Made by a program: the position numbers and the translations under genes. The notes beneath the pieces were generated by a model, which was not told the DNA's origin, made no database searches, and was given only the letters and a program-made list of their open reading frames with translations. From positions 113,344 through 177,343 of the forward strand of contig JAEVYY010000002.1 of the NCBI GenBank assembly GCA_023392535.1: DNA of 64,000 nucleotides. Direction: 5' to 3'. Numbering within the stretch: position 1 is the stretch's first letter; the number at the start of each line of letters is the position of its first letter. Origin of the DNA: Bacillota bacterium (GTDB lineage Bacteria; Bacillota; Clostridia; Lachnospirales; Lachnospiraceae). This document shows, in pieces, positions 43,466-52,380 of the stretch.

Positions 43466-44080
43466 CTACACTACCACATTCATGTGTTTACCATTCTGTT
43501 TTTTGGATTCCTCCTTAAAATCTCCGGATGCTATATAAGTATTGCTCTTGTATGGCATATCCTCTTCTTTTAAAGAATCTTCACGCGACGAATCCGAATT
43601 ACGCGGTTCCTTCTGATCTTCACTTTTTACTTCACTTAGACATTTTTTAAGGGCATCCTGAAATTGATTGCTCATGGCTTCTTGTGAAAAAGTATCACCG
43701 CTGTCACATGTTTTCATGCACATGCTGATCTTGTCTGTTACCATCTTTCGTGCTTCTTCTTTGGAATCAGAATTTTTAATTTCCTGTTCAATTTGCTCTC
43801 TTTGTTTTTGTATCCGCACCACTTTTTGATATAATTCCGGCGCCTTTTCTTGCAGGTATTGAAGTTCTTCTTGTGTCAACTTATGACCTGCCCTGAATTT
43901 ATTTATAATACGATTCAGTTTACTATCTGTTTTTTTCTTTGTGTTTGAAACTTCGCTGCTATTCCTTGTACGATCTGTACTGATTATTTTACTCCGCTCA
44001 TTTCCGGAAAGAGAAACTGTAGCTTTTTGAAATATTCTCTCTGCAATACCGCTTATATTATTTCCGAACATATAACTCAT
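43466..44080 (-). CDS. Hypothetical protein, coiled and highly charged
   Basis: 204 residues. A polar, helix-rich sequence with a central predicted coiled coil (about 50-105: LNRIINKFRAGHKLTQEELQ, VVRIQKQREQIEQEIKNSDS) and a disordered Ser/Lys/Glu-rich tail. There is no signal peptide or TM. A GGAGGTGG site lies 9 bases before the ATG, so it is likely a real gene. I do not recognise the family; neighbours (suf genes and ThrE) give no hint. Confidence 0.65.
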   Translation of the reverse strand: MSYMFGNNISGIAERIFQKATVSLSGNERSKIISTDRTRNSSEVSNTKKKTDSKLNRIINKFRAGHKLTQEELQYLQEKAPELYQKVVRIQKQREQIEQEIKNSDSKEEARKMVTDKISMCMKTCDSGDTFSQEAMSNQFQDALKKCLSEVKSEDQKEPRNSDSSREDSLKEEDMPYKSNTYIASGDFKEESKKQNGKHMNVVV

Positions 44081-44168
44081 ATCTTTCCACCACCTCCAAA
44101 AAGTATCTATTTCATATATCGACTGTTTTAGTCAAAACATAAGAATCAGACACTATTTTGATAATAAA

Positions 44169-44212
44169 ATATCCCGCCGCATAATAATTGTTTATTACTT
44201 GCTTTGGGATAT
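44169..44212 (-). terminator. Probable terminator of the suf pair
   Basis: ATATCCC (44169-44175) with GGGATAT (44206-44212) and an inner AATAA/TTATT stem, followed by TTTTATT on the minus strand. Confidence 0.5.
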
Positions 44213-44221
44213 AAAGATTTT

Positions 44222-45145
44222 CTATTTTAAAAATCCATTCACAATTTTCTCTTCTGCCTCTGCCTCTGTAAGACCTAGTGTTTTTAATTTTAGAATCTGC
44301 TCTCCTGCAATTTTTCCGATTGCCGCTTCATGAATCAATGCACAATCGATATGATTGGCCAATAGCCCAGGAACCGCATTGACCGTTCCATGATCCATTA
44401 TGATCGCATCACATTCGGAATGTCCACTGCACTTCGCATTTCCCTCAATATTCGAATACAGGGTCTGCTTTGAATACCCTCTTGCCACTGATCTTGATAT
44501 CAGATCAACGCTCGCATCTTCTCCATTCATATCCACTTTAAAGTTTGTTTCCGCCTCTTGTTTGCCGTCCGTCATCAAACGCTCTCTGATGATTAGCTTT
44601 GCATTTGTCTCTAATTTTGCACCTGTTGTTCTTTTCGTAGAGTCTACACCACCGATCTGTGTCGTATCCATTTCCAAATACCCATTCTCTGCAATTTCTA
44701 TATAAGTCTCCGGGTTGATAATTCTCTTTCCAGTACCTTTTCCCGTACCGATATGCTTTTCCAGATAACAAACACGTGCATCCTTTGCAATATAAAATCT
44801 GTGTATCCCATTGTGCATGGCGTCCTCATGGCCGTCTGAATTCACACCACAACCTGCTACTATCGTAACGCATGCCCCTTCCCCGACGAAAAAGTCATTG
44901 TAAGCAACATCGGAAACAGCACTGTGTGTTACACAAGCCGGAATATATACGCTTTCTTCTTTTGTGAAAGGTGCAATTGTAATATCAATTCCCGGTTTAT
45001 CTTTCTTAGGTGTGATCTTTATATTTTTAGAAGATTGACGCCCTGCGCATGCACTGTCTTCCCGAATGTTATAAGCAATCCCATCTTTCGGCTCTCCATC
45101 CATACCGGATACTATCTTTAACAGTTCTTTCGTTGTCTCATTCAT
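44222..45145 (-). CDS. sufB: SufB/SufD-family Fe-S assembly scaffold protein
   Basis: 307 residues, the shortened SufBD form (true SufB is about 465). Right-handed beta-helix core: CLEKHIGTGKGTGKRIINPETYIEIAENGYLEMD, TTGAKLETNAKLIIRERLMTDG, and the C-terminal helical segment HEAAIGKIAGEQILKL. It scaffolds Fe-S cluster assembly with the SufC ATPase. The start at 45145 has AAGGAG 9 bases upstream and overlaps the sufC stop by 8 bases. No sufD, sufS or sufU is adjacent, which fits the minimal two-gene suf-like system. Confidence 0.83.
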   Translation of the reverse strand: MNETTKELLKIVSGMDGEPKDGIAYNIREDSACAGRQSSKNIKITPKKDKPGIDITIAPFTKEESVYIPACVTHSAVSDVAYNDFFVGEGACVTIVAGCGVNSDGHEDAMHNGIHRFYIAKDARVCYLEKHIGTGKGTGKRIINPETYIEIAENGYLEMDTTQIGGVDSTKRTTGAKLETNAKLIIRERLMTDGKQEAETNFKVDMNGEDASVDLISRSVARGYSKQTLYSNIEGNAKCSGHSECDAIIMDHGTVNAVPGLLANHIDCALIHEAAIGKIAGEQILKLKTLGLTEAEAEEKIVNGFLK

Positions 45146-45869
45146 GGCTGTCATCTCCTTTTCTTCGACACGCCTCGCAAGGCATATCATCCGTAAAAAG
45201 CGTTGGTAAAATTTCATCCCGTGTCCCCTGTCTGCTCACTCTCCCATTGGCAATAACGATAATGTCATCTGCTATTTGCAACAGTCTCTCCTGGTGGGAT
45301 ACTACCAGCATAGAGCCCTTTCGACTCTCCCGGTAACGCGTAAATACCTCAATCAAATTTGAAAAGCTCCATAAATCGATGCCTGCCTCTGGTTCATCAA
45401 ATACTGATAATTCTGACTTACGTGCCAATACCGAAGCGATTTCAATTCTTTTGATCTCACCGCCCGATAGACTCCCATTTACTTCACGGTCTTCATACTC
45501 TCTTGCACACAACCCAACTTCTGTCAATGCATTGCAGATCTTGGTCTCACTCAGCTCTTTCCCGGCTGCCATTTCGATCAGTTCACGAACTGTAATTCCC
45601 TTAAAGCGCACTGGTTGTTGAAAGGCATATCCAATTCCTGCTTTTGCACATGCCGTTGCGTCCATACCTGTAATATCCTTACCGTGAAACAAAATCTGTC
45701 CTGATGTTGGCGGCATCAATCCCGCTATTAATCTGGCAGTTGTAGTCTTACCTCCCCCATTTGGTCCTGTTATCACAACGAATCTATTATCCGGTACAAC
45801 AAAAGATACATCCTCCAGTATATTTTTGCCGTCCTCTGCCTTCCATGATATATTTCTTAATTCTAACAT
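45138..45869 (-). CDS. sufC: SufC Fe-S assembly ATPase
   Basis: 243 residues, cytosolic ABC ATPase. Walker A GPNGGGKTT (33-41), Q-loop, signature LSGGEIKRIEIASVL and Walker B LSVFDEPEAGIDLWS, with the SufC-type ITGMDATACAKAGIGYAFQQP stretch. It drives conformational change in the SufB scaffold. An unusual C-terminal MPCEACRRKG adds a CxxC pair not expected in standard SufC. GAGGCGGGC precedes the ATG. It is first in the two-gene operon. Confidence 0.9.
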   Translation of the reverse strand: MLELRNISWKAEDGKNILEDVSFVVPDNRFVVITGPNGGGKTTTARLIAGLMPPTSGQILFHGKDITGMDATACAKAGIGYAFQQPVRFKGITVRELIEMAAGKELSETKICNALTEVGLCAREYEDREVNGSLSGGEIKRIEIASVLARKSELSVFDEPEAGIDLWSFSNLIEVFTRYRESRKGSMLVVSHQERLLQIADDIIVIANGRVSRQGTRDEILPTLFTDDMPCEACRRKGDDSHE

Positions 45870-46002
45870 ATTGCCCGCCTCTTTCTTATATACTCTACCG
45901 TTGGCATTTTTATCACTCGTATTTAAATGTCCTGATATTATTCATTATCCTTTATAGTACCACATAAAATACCTTGCATTCAATATCGATATCGTAATTT
46001 AT

Positions 46003-48321
46003 TTATTCTACTCCTTTTAAGGCATCTACCATATCAATCGTTTTAACTTTTCCCGATAACATGGCATTTACAAGGATGGAAACCGCAAATGTACCAATGA
46101 CAGATAAAACATATGATATTGTCGTTATACACGGGTAAAGATCATCTCTCTCAGACAGACTTTGGCATATCATGGCTAGAAATAAGTACCCCAATGGGAT
46201 CCCAATAAGAATTCCAATTGTGGTAATCCAAACATTTTGCATTTGTAGGATTCCCTGAATTTTTCTGGATGGAAAACCCAATACCTTTAAGGTAGCAATT
46301 TCTCTTGTCTTTTCGACAAAAGAAAGAACTCCCAGATTATATAACACAACAACACCCAGCACGACTGCTGCTACAATCAATATAGCCACCATAATATTCA
46401 TCATTTCCATGGATTTATTCATTTCTGATTTTAGTTGTCTCACTTCTTGTATGGTCTGTACCTTACTATCATCTGTTATGTCATCTGGAAGTGACATATT
46501 CGTCAGAATTTTATTTGCCTTAAATTCACAGGAAAGTGCCTCGTATGCTTGCCTTGTTATGGTTATTCCCTGACCAGATGGAACTCTGTTAATCGAAACG
46601 ATTCTGGTATACTGCCAGGTATCTTCTCCCATAACATGCCACTTGATATAGTCACCAATCTGCACCTGAAGAAGCGTAGCCATCTTGGAGGACAACGTAA
46701 TTCCCTTTTTGTCAAGAGGAATTTCCCTTAATGCGGGATTCTGTATATGTAAATAATTGCCTTGGTCCACTACCGTCAGAGTACCTGTTTTCAAAATATC
46801 ATTTGCTTGTATTTCAATGGCTTCTTCCTCAATCATCTGACCTGCATATTTTTTTGCATATTCTTCCGCATCTCCCTGCCTGGTACATTTTTCTAATAAA
46901 ATACAGTGATTACTTATCATAATTTCATCATACATCCAGGTTGCCATATGCCCGACCGAATCTCTGCATCCAAATGCACAAAGTAATAACATCGTGCAGC
47001 CTGACACTCCAATAATTCCCATCAGACTTCTGGATTTATTTCGTAGTACATCTCGTATATTCCACTGTGTTTGAAAAGTAAGACGAAGCCACAGTTTACT
47101 TTTTTCCAGAGCCGTGTGGGCTATTCTCTTTGGAGATTTTGGTTTCAGGGTCAAAGCCGGAGGATCCATCAATTCTTTGCGGCATGCCAAATAACTCACG
47201 ATCGTCGACACTGCCACTTCTGCCCCAATTGCATAATAGGAATTCCACGAAATCACGGTCTTCCATGCTGGGAGAATATACATCTTAGACATGGATGCCA
47301 TAATGAGATGTGGCAATGTGAAATATCCTGCTATTCCACCTATAACAGCTCCGATCAAACTAATAAAAAAGCCATAAGAAAGATAATGCCTGATAATTCT
47401 GCCCTTGCTAAATCCAAGTGCCTTTAATGTACCGATCTGAATCCTCTGATTGGCTGTCATTCTAGTCATTGTGGTCATAATGCCAAGTAATGCAATTAAT
47501 AAAAAGACCACAGGGAACAAAAACCCCATCATTTTATGCTGTGCAACTTCTGCATCAAACGTAGAAAAGCTCTCTTCCTGTGTCCGGTCACTGATGACTG
47601 CATTCTCATCGTCAATGATCTTTCTGATCTGATCCTTGATGGTATCCTGATTTTTTACTGTGTTAGTATCAACTATGATCTCTGTATAACTATGACTGCC
47701 AGGTAACGGGTATTCTTTTGCAGATAGAAATGCATACCCGAATGTTCCATACGGTGGGACCATTTCTCTTGTATCAGAGTCATAATAAACATATTCCGGA
47801 TGCAGGATGGTTCCTTTTATCACTTCCTGCATCATACAATTATTTATTTTTACGGTAAGTACATCTCCTACCGCAAGATTATAATACTCGGCAAAGCGGT
47901 CATCCACCCAAATGCCTTCCCGGTCTGCTTCATAGGGTTCTCCTGACACGATTTTCATTTGGGAGATTTCTTGTGTGTCCAGAAAAGTAAACCTCATATA
48001 GGGCTCGCTATTCCCTTCCAAGTCCAAATTCTGCTTGTCTAAAAAAACCGCCTTTCCTTCCACTCCCACTCTGCGTTCTGCCTTATTCACTCCATCAATT
48101 TCTTCTATATTCTTTTCATCCTCTGCTGTAAAATAACTCCCTCTTACCCAAATATCTGCAAGATTTGTTTCTTCATAAAAGCTATTTCCCGACTGTTCCG
48201 TCCCATTCCATTCTGCATCCAGTCCCACAAATACAAGTATTCCTAAAAATGCCATTAGGAAAATTGAAAAAAATTGCATTTTATGATGCTTAAGATCCCT
48301 CCACAATTTTCTTTTCAGCAT
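46003..48321 (-). CDS. FtsX-family ABC transporter permease (two FtsX domains)
   Basis: 772 residues. An N-terminal TM (FFSIFLMAFLGILVFVGLDA), a large extracytoplasmic region, an FtsX domain of three TMs (about 260-390, LIALLGIMTTMTRMTANQRIQIGTLKALGF), a second loop, then a second FtsX domain (about 640-770, TREIATLKVLGFPSRKIQG). This is the MacB/LolC-type mechanotransmission permease. It works with the ATPase and fusion protein encoded upstream, likely drug or peptide efflux. The start shares bases with the ATPase stop (TAATG). Confidence 0.87.
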   Translation of the reverse strand: MLKRKLWRDLKHHKMQFFSIFLMAFLGILVFVGLDAEWNGTEQSGNSFYEETNLADIWVRGSYFTAEDEKNIEEIDGVNKAERRVGVEGKAVFLDKQNLDLEGNSEPYMRFTFLDTQEISQMKIVSGEPYEADREGIWVDDRFAEYYNLAVGDVLTVKINNCMMQEVIKGTILHPEYVYYDSDTREMVPPYGTFGYAFLSAKEYPLPGSHSYTEIIVDTNTVKNQDTIKDQIRKIIDDENAVISDRTQEESFSTFDAEVAQHKMMGFLFPVVFLLIALLGIMTTMTRMTANQRIQIGTLKALGFSKGRIIRHYLSYGFFISLIGAVIGGIAGYFTLPHLIMASMSKMYILPAWKTVISWNSYYAIGAEVAVSTIVSYLACRKELMDPPALTLKPKSPKRIAHTALEKSKLWLRLTFQTQWNIRDVLRNKSRSLMGIIGVSGCTMLLLCAFGCRDSVGHMATWMYDEIMISNHCILLEKCTRQGDAEEYAKKYAGQMIEEEAIEIQANDILKTGTLTVVDQGNYLHIQNPALREIPLDKKGITLSSKMATLLQVQIGDYIKWHVMGEDTWQYTRIVSINRVPSGQGITITRQAYEALSCEFKANKILTNMSLPDDITDDSKVQTIQEVRQLKSEMNKSMEMMNIMVAILIVAAVVLGVVVLYNLGVLSFVEKTREIATLKVLGFPSRKIQGILQMQNVWITTIGILIGIPLGYLFLAMICQSLSERDDLYPCITTISYVLSVIGTFAVSILVNAMLSGKVKTIDMVDALKGVE

Positions 48322-49025
48322 TACCAGTTCACCTCTTCTGCATCTTGTGGTACTTCATTTTTTTCAATGCTTTCAATTTGACCGTTCTTTACTCTAATTA
48401 TTTTATCAGCAATCCTGGCAAACGTACTATTATGTGTGACCACAACCACTGTTTTCTTTTCTTCCCGGCTCATCCGTTGCAAGAGTTGCAATATTTCACG
48501 TCCTGTAACCGTATCCAAAGCCCCTGTCGGTTCATCACAAAGCAATAATTTGGGATTTTTGGCGATTGCTCTTGCGATGGACGTCCTCTGCTGCTCTCCT
48601 CCAGACATCTGCGAGGGAAATTGGTGCATTTGATTAGCTAATCCTACGGATTTTAATACTTCTGCGGGATCTAATGATTCCTCTTCAATTTCCTTCATTA
48701 ATGCGACATTCTCATAGGCAGTCAATGTAGGAATCAGATTATAAAATTGGAATACAACTCCAACGTTCTTAGCTCTATAATCCGTTAATTCATCATCCGT
48801 ATAATTAGTAATATTCGAACCATTAAAAATAATATCTCCGCTGGTTGCCGTATCCATTCCGCCAAGCAAATTCAACAAGGTACTTTTCCCGGCTCCGCTC
48901 GGTCCTAAGATTACTACCAGCTCTCCCGCATCAATGGTAAAGGTGGCATGATCCAATGCATAGAAGCTATGACTTCCACGCTGGTACTGCTTTGAAACTT
49001 CTTTAAATTCCATTAATTCTTTCAT
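48321..49025 (-). CDS. MacB/LolD-type ABC transporter ATP-binding protein
   Basis: 234 residues. Walker A GPSGAGKST (about 40-48), the LolD-type FQFYNLIPTLTAYENV Q-loop region, signature MSGGEQQRTSIARAI and Walker B LLLCDEPTGALDTVTG. It powers the FtsX-type permease. The start shares an ATGA overlap with the fusion-protein gene; the three genes form one operon controlled by the divergent TetR. Confidence 0.92.
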   Translation of the reverse strand: MKELMEFKEVSKQYQRGSHSFYALDHATFTIDAGELVVILGPSGAGKSTLLNLLGGMDTATSGDIIFNGSNITNYTDDELTDYRAKNVGVVFQFYNLIPTLTAYENVALMKEIEEESLDPAEVLKSVGLANQMHQFPSQMSGGEQQRTSIARAIAKNPKLLLCDEPTGALDTVTGREILQLLQRMSREEKKTVVVVTHNSTFARIADKIIRVKNGQIESIEKNEVPQDAEEVNW

Positions 49026-50401
49026 TCCCGTTCTTCACCTACCGCCCTGATTCCAATCTGTTGCTCTGTGACCGCATCTAAAATGACCGTATCCCCTGGC
49101 TTGATTCCTTCTTTGATTTCCACCATATTTGCATTTTCAAGACCCTTAACTACATATGTTTTCACGACCAAACCATTCAAAATACCATAGCAATAACTAC
49201 CCGTATCATCGGTATATACCGCCTCTATTGGTAACACCACGACATTCTCTTTTTTAGCAATATTTATCGCTACATCTGCTTCAATTCCTATGTACACAAA
49301 ATCGTCAGGCTTTTGAATCGTTACCGTTACAGGTATCTTTGCTTTGTCAGAAGAATCTGTGGTAGCAACACGATTTATTTTTGTTACTGCTCCATTATAG
49401 GTATGGCCAGCTATCTGAATAGTGGCCGTCATTCCCAGCTTGATTCTACTGATATCATATTTACTGACCATCGCATCTACCGCCATATCGTTACTATCAT
49501 CTACCTTAAAAAGAGGAGTTCCCTGATTAACAGTAGCCCCTTCTTCCACATACACCTTAGTTATGATTCCTGTGACTTCTGTAAAAATTCCTTCACTGGC
49601 TTCTGCCAGCTTGCTATCTTTATCCTGCTTATTCAGTACTGCTGACTTTTTATTTGTCAAAATTTGTTCTTGTGCTTTTGGATCAATGATTTTATTATCC
49701 GCGGTCTGTTTCTGCGTCTCGTACTGCGTACGATAGGCCTGCATATCGCTTAAGATAGCCTGTTGTTTTGCCAGCTCTGATGTTACTCCTGGTACATTAT
49801 ACTCTTTATACTCCCCCTTCCATTCATCCAATGTTTTCTGTAATTCTTCTTTATCATCCTTATCTACTTCCATATTGACGCGATTCTGTAGAATCGAGAT
49901 ATCATTTGCTTTATTTTCAGCCTTTGTTACTTTTGCCTGTAAATCTTTGATAACATCTCTTTGACCCGCTATTAGCTCTGCGAAAGCCGCTTCGCTCATA
50001 GCTGCGCCCTGATAAATAAGTAAATTTTTTTCATTTTGATTTACGGTAGACTGATATTCGTCTTCCGCTGCCTGTACGGCAAGCGCTGATTGTTTCGATT
50101 CCAATACCAGATCTTTTACATCGAACGTTACCACCTGATCGCCCTCTTTTACCATATCACCCTCTTTTACGTTTAATTCTGTAATGGGCGCCGTAAACAT
50201 AGCATAATAGGTCTTGGTTCGATTACTTTTGACATCACCTGTCACTTTTAATATTTCCTGAATATTCTGAATTCTTGCGGATGTGACCGTATAGACCTTG
50301 GGCTTACGTATTACGATTATAGAAGCGGCTATTGCCACTCCTAAGATAAGCAGCGTTGTTCCAGCCTTTAGAAATCTTCTTTTATACTTTTTATGTTTCA
50401 T
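49022..50401 (-). CDS. HlyD/MacA-type efflux membrane-fusion protein
   Basis: 459 residues. An N-terminal TM anchor (about 13-31, LLILGVAIAASIIVI), a barrel-sandwich/lipoyl region split around a long coiled coil (about 100-260), then beta-barrel (VDAMVSKYDISRIKLGMTATIQI) and membrane-proximal domains (ENVVVLPIEAVYTDDTGSY). Gram-positive MacA homologues form a tube with the MacB-like permease in the absence of an outer membrane. First gene of the efflux operon. GAGGAG lies 7 bases before the ATG. Confidence 0.88.
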   Translation of the reverse strand: MKHKKYKRRFLKAGTTLLILGVAIAASIIVIRKPKVYTVTSARIQNIQEILKVTGDVKSNRTKTYYAMFTAPITELNVKEGDMVKEGDQVVTFDVKDLVLESKQSALAVQAAEDEYQSTVNQNEKNLLIYQGAAMSEAAFAELIAGQRDVIKDLQAKVTKAENKANDISILQNRVNMEVDKDDKEELQKTLDEWKGEYKEYNVPGVTSELAKQQAILSDMQAYRTQYETQKQTADNKIIDPKAQEQILTNKKSAVLNKQDKDSKLAEASEGIFTEVTGIITKVYVEEGATVNQGTPLFKVDDSNDMAVDAMVSKYDISRIKLGMTATIQIAGHTYNGAVTKINRVATTDSSDKAKIPVTVTIQKPDDFVYIGIEADVAINIAKKENVVVLPIEAVYTDDTGSYCYGILNGLVVKTYVVKGLENANMVEIKEGIKPGDTVILDAVTEQQIGIRAVGEERE

Positions 50402-50418
50402 ATACTATCTCCTCATAT

Positions 50419-50498
50419 TATGAAATTTGTTTCATATTCATATTATTTAGCAAGCCTTACTATTTGTCAATATGTAATATGAATAATATTTCACATTC
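50419..50498. promoter_or_regulatory. Two copies of a candidate TetR operator
   Basis: On the minus strand, GAATATGAAACAAATTTCAT (with the following A, 50439-50419) and GAATGTGAAATATTATTCAT (with the following A, 50498-50478) share the pattern GAATrTGAAA-N3/4-TTCATA. The first lies between the -10 box and start codon of the efflux operon, the second between the two divergent promoters. Paired sites suggest one repressor controls both directions. Confidence 0.6.
50442..50470 (-). promoter_or_regulatory. Promoter of the efflux operon
   Basis: On the minus strand TTGACA (50470-50465), 17 bp, AATAAT (50447-50442). Confidence 0.7.
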
Positions 50499-50505
50499 AC
50501 TTATA

Positions 50506-50534
50506 TTGACTAATAGAAAACGACAATCTATAAT
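50506..50534 (+). promoter_or_regulatory. Promoter of the TetR gene
   Basis: TTGACT (50506-50511), 17 bp, TATAAT (50529-50534), about 40 bases before the TetR start codon. Confidence 0.75.
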
Positions 50535-50574
50535 AGGAATAAAAACAAAATATATAAAAGGAATAGGAATTATT

Positions 50575-51216
50575 ATGTCAGCTAGTATCAGGGAACCAAA
50601 GCAGAAACGTTCTATTGAGAAAAAAAATCGAATCATGGAAGCCGGAATTGAACTTCTTTGCAAGAATGGATATCACAATACGACGACCGCCGATATCGCA
50701 AAAGCAGCGCATGTATCAACCGGAATAGTATATAGCTATTTTAAAGATAAAAAGGATATTTTTTTATATGGATTAGAAATTATTTTTACAAGAGTTCAGG
50801 AACCTATTCATGATTTTTTTAAACCCTGGCACAACAAATCTCTAAGTTATAAAAACAAATATGACTTTATCACAAATTTAAGTATACTGATCGACTCTTT
50901 CGTAACCCAGCATTTACAATTTAAAGAGCTTCATCAAGAACTGGTCGCACTTTCCACTACAGATCCTGACATTGCTAGAATGGTACGAAAATTTGAAAAT
51001 ACATTGATTCTGAAAATGGCGGATTTATGCCTTCAAGAAGGTATCAACCCTCCTCATTTGATTGAAAAAATTCATATTATGTACAATATGGTGGAGTCTT
51101 ATTGTCATGATTTTGTTTATAATAAAAATGATGCTTTGGACTATGACACCATAAAACTGGAGACTATCCACTGCATCTACTACTTATTGTTTAAAGAAAA
51201 TTTTAACTGTAATTAA
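50575..51216 (+). CDS. TetR-family regulator of the MacAB-like efflux operon
   Basis: 213 residues. N-terminal HTH IMEAGIELLCKNGYHNTTTADIAKAAHVSTGIVYSYFKDKKDIF, the canonical TetR signature, followed by a helical ligand-binding domain. It is divergent from the efflux operon with twin operator copies between them. The start at 50575 has AGGAAT-type spacing (AAAAGGAATAGGA) upstream; earlier in-frame starts would lie within the promoters. It probably represses both units until a drug binds. Confidence 0.9.
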   Translation: MSASIREPKQKRSIEKKNRIMEAGIELLCKNGYHNTTTADIAKAAHVSTGIVYSYFKDKKDIFLYGLEIIFTRVQEPIHDFFKPWHNKSLSYKNKYDFITNLSILIDSFVTQHLQFKELHQELVALSTTDPDIARMVRKFENTLILKMADLCLQEGINPPHLIEKIHIMYNMVESYCHDFVYNKNDALDYDTIKLETIHCIYYLLFKENFNCN

Positions 51217-51313
51217 TATTTAATTGCGAATACCACCGTATGCGCTTTGCTTGACTTCCATTCTGTGCCCCACTATAATCATAACCAATAGTTACATTTT
51301 CAGGAGGAAACTT

Positions 51314-51589
51314 ATGAATAAAAAAATTAAACGAATATCCGCTATGATTGCCATTCTTATACTGGTTGGTCTTTCTATTGCAACATTTATTTTTGCTCTT
51401 ATAGATTCACCACGATCCGGTCGCATGTTTCAGGCATGCCTATTTGCTACTATTGCTGTTCCTATTCTATTATGGATTTGGATATGGTTATATGGCACTA
51501 TTTCTGGTAAAAAGAACATCGCAGCACTCTTTCAAGAAGAGAAATCGAAAAATCCGGACGAAAATCAACAACACATGAATACTGACTAA
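51314..51589 (+). CDS. Small two-TM membrane protein
   Basis: 91 residues with two TM helices (about 9-32 AMIAILILVGLSIATFIFAL, and 45-65 LFATIAVPILLWIWIWLYGT) and a polar tail (ALFQEEKSKNPDENQQ). The start at 51314 has AGGAGG 6 bases upstream. No known function; it lies between the TetR gene and the cat attenuator and may be co-transcribed with tetR. Confidence 0.65.
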   Translation: MNKKIKRISAMIAILILVGLSIATFIFALIDSPRSGRMFQACLFATIAVPILLWIWIWLYGTISGKKNIAALFQEEKSKNPDENQQHMNTD

Positions 51590-51604
51590 AGGAGATACCT
51601 GAAT

Positions 51605-51634
51605 ATGGTAAAAACGAGCAATAAGGCCTCTTAA
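51605..51634 (+). CDS. cat leader peptide
   Basis: ATG behind AAAGGAG encodes MVKTSNKAS, then TAA. This closely matches the chloramphenicol-responsive leader of cat-86 (MVKTDKISS). Ribosome stalling here would open the downstream stem. Confidence 0.85.
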   Translation: MVKTSNKAS

Positions 51635-51659
51635 AATGAATCATATTATTTTAGGAGGC
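51626..51659 (+). promoter_or_regulatory. cat translational attenuator stem
   Basis: GCCTCTTAAAAT (51626-51637, end of leader) pairs with ATTTTAGGAGGC (51648-51659). The 3' arm contains the cat ribosome-binding site AGGAGG (51653-51658), so the RBS is hidden until the leader is occupied by a stalled ribosome. Confidence 0.85.
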
Positions 51660-51665
51660 GAAACA

Positions 51666-52316
51666 ATGAACTTTATTGAAATACAACTGCAGCATTGGGT
51701 AAGAAAAACTCACTATGAGCATTATAAAAATCAGGTACCTTGCTCTTATAGCACAACGGTAGATATTGATATTACCAATCTGCTGATGCGGTTAAAGGAA
51801 CAAAGTATAAAATCCTACCCTGCACAACTCTTCATGATTGCAACTGTGGTAAATCAATTACCAGAGTTTCGAATGACTTTAAATGAGGAGCATCGATTGG
51901 GATATTGGGAAGTCATCGATCCCGTCTATACGGTTTTTAATCCAATCACAAAAACATTCTCCTGTATATGGACAAAGTATAATAGCTGTTTCGAGACATT
52001 CTATCGTGCCTATTTGAAAGATACCAAACAGTATGCGAATGGTAGTATTTTCCCTCAGGAACAGGTCGTACCCAATACGTTTACGATTTCCAGTGTCCCA
52101 TGGTTAGATTTTTCAGCATTCCATATCAACGCTTTTGATGCAAACTATCTTCTGCCCATCTTTACTATTGGAAAATATAAAAAGAACGATGGCAGGATCA
52201 TGATGCCTCTTGCTATTCAATGCCATCATGCGGTTTGCGATGGCTACCATGTTGGAAAATTCGTTACCATATTGCGGGAAATGGCAAATAACTATGATAC
52301 ATGGTTGGTTAAATAA
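51666..52316 (+). CDS. catA: Chloramphenicol acetyltransferase, type A
   Basis: 216 residues, the normal size. The catalytic motif HHAVCDGYH is at 187-195, with H188 as base. FSCIWTKYN, PWLDFSAFHINA and FTIGKYKKNDGRIMMPLAIQ match CAT trimers. It O-acetylates chloramphenicol using acetyl-CoA. The start at 51666 is 8 bases after AGGAGG, which is held in the attenuator stem. An earlier in-frame ATG (51636) lies within the stem loop and has no RBS. Regulation is by the cat leader peptide; it is likely chloramphenicol-inducible. Confidence 0.94.
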   Translation: MNFIEIQLQHWVRKTHYEHYKNQVPCSYSTTVDIDITNLLMRLKEQSIKSYPAQLFMIATVVNQLPEFRMTLNEEHRLGYWEVIDPVYTVFNPITKTFSCIWTKYNSCFETFYRAYLKDTKQYANGSIFPQEQVVPNTFTISSVPWLDFSAFHINAFDANYLLPIFTIGKYKKNDGRIMMPLAIQCHHAVCDGYHVGKFVTILREMANNYDTWLVK

Positions 52317-52330
52317 GTCTCAGTTTGTTA

Positions 52331-52363
52331 GAGCCGCTACACAACTTATTTGTGTAACGGCTC
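52331..52363. terminator. Hairpin between catA and the ABC operon
   Basis: GAGCCGCTACACAA (52331-52344) with TTGTGTAACGGCTC (52350-52363), one mismatch. The T-runs are poor on both sides. It may serve as a bidirectional terminator for catA and the convergent substrate-binding gene. Confidence 0.55.
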
Positions 52364-52380
52364 ATGCTTTACTTAACGTA

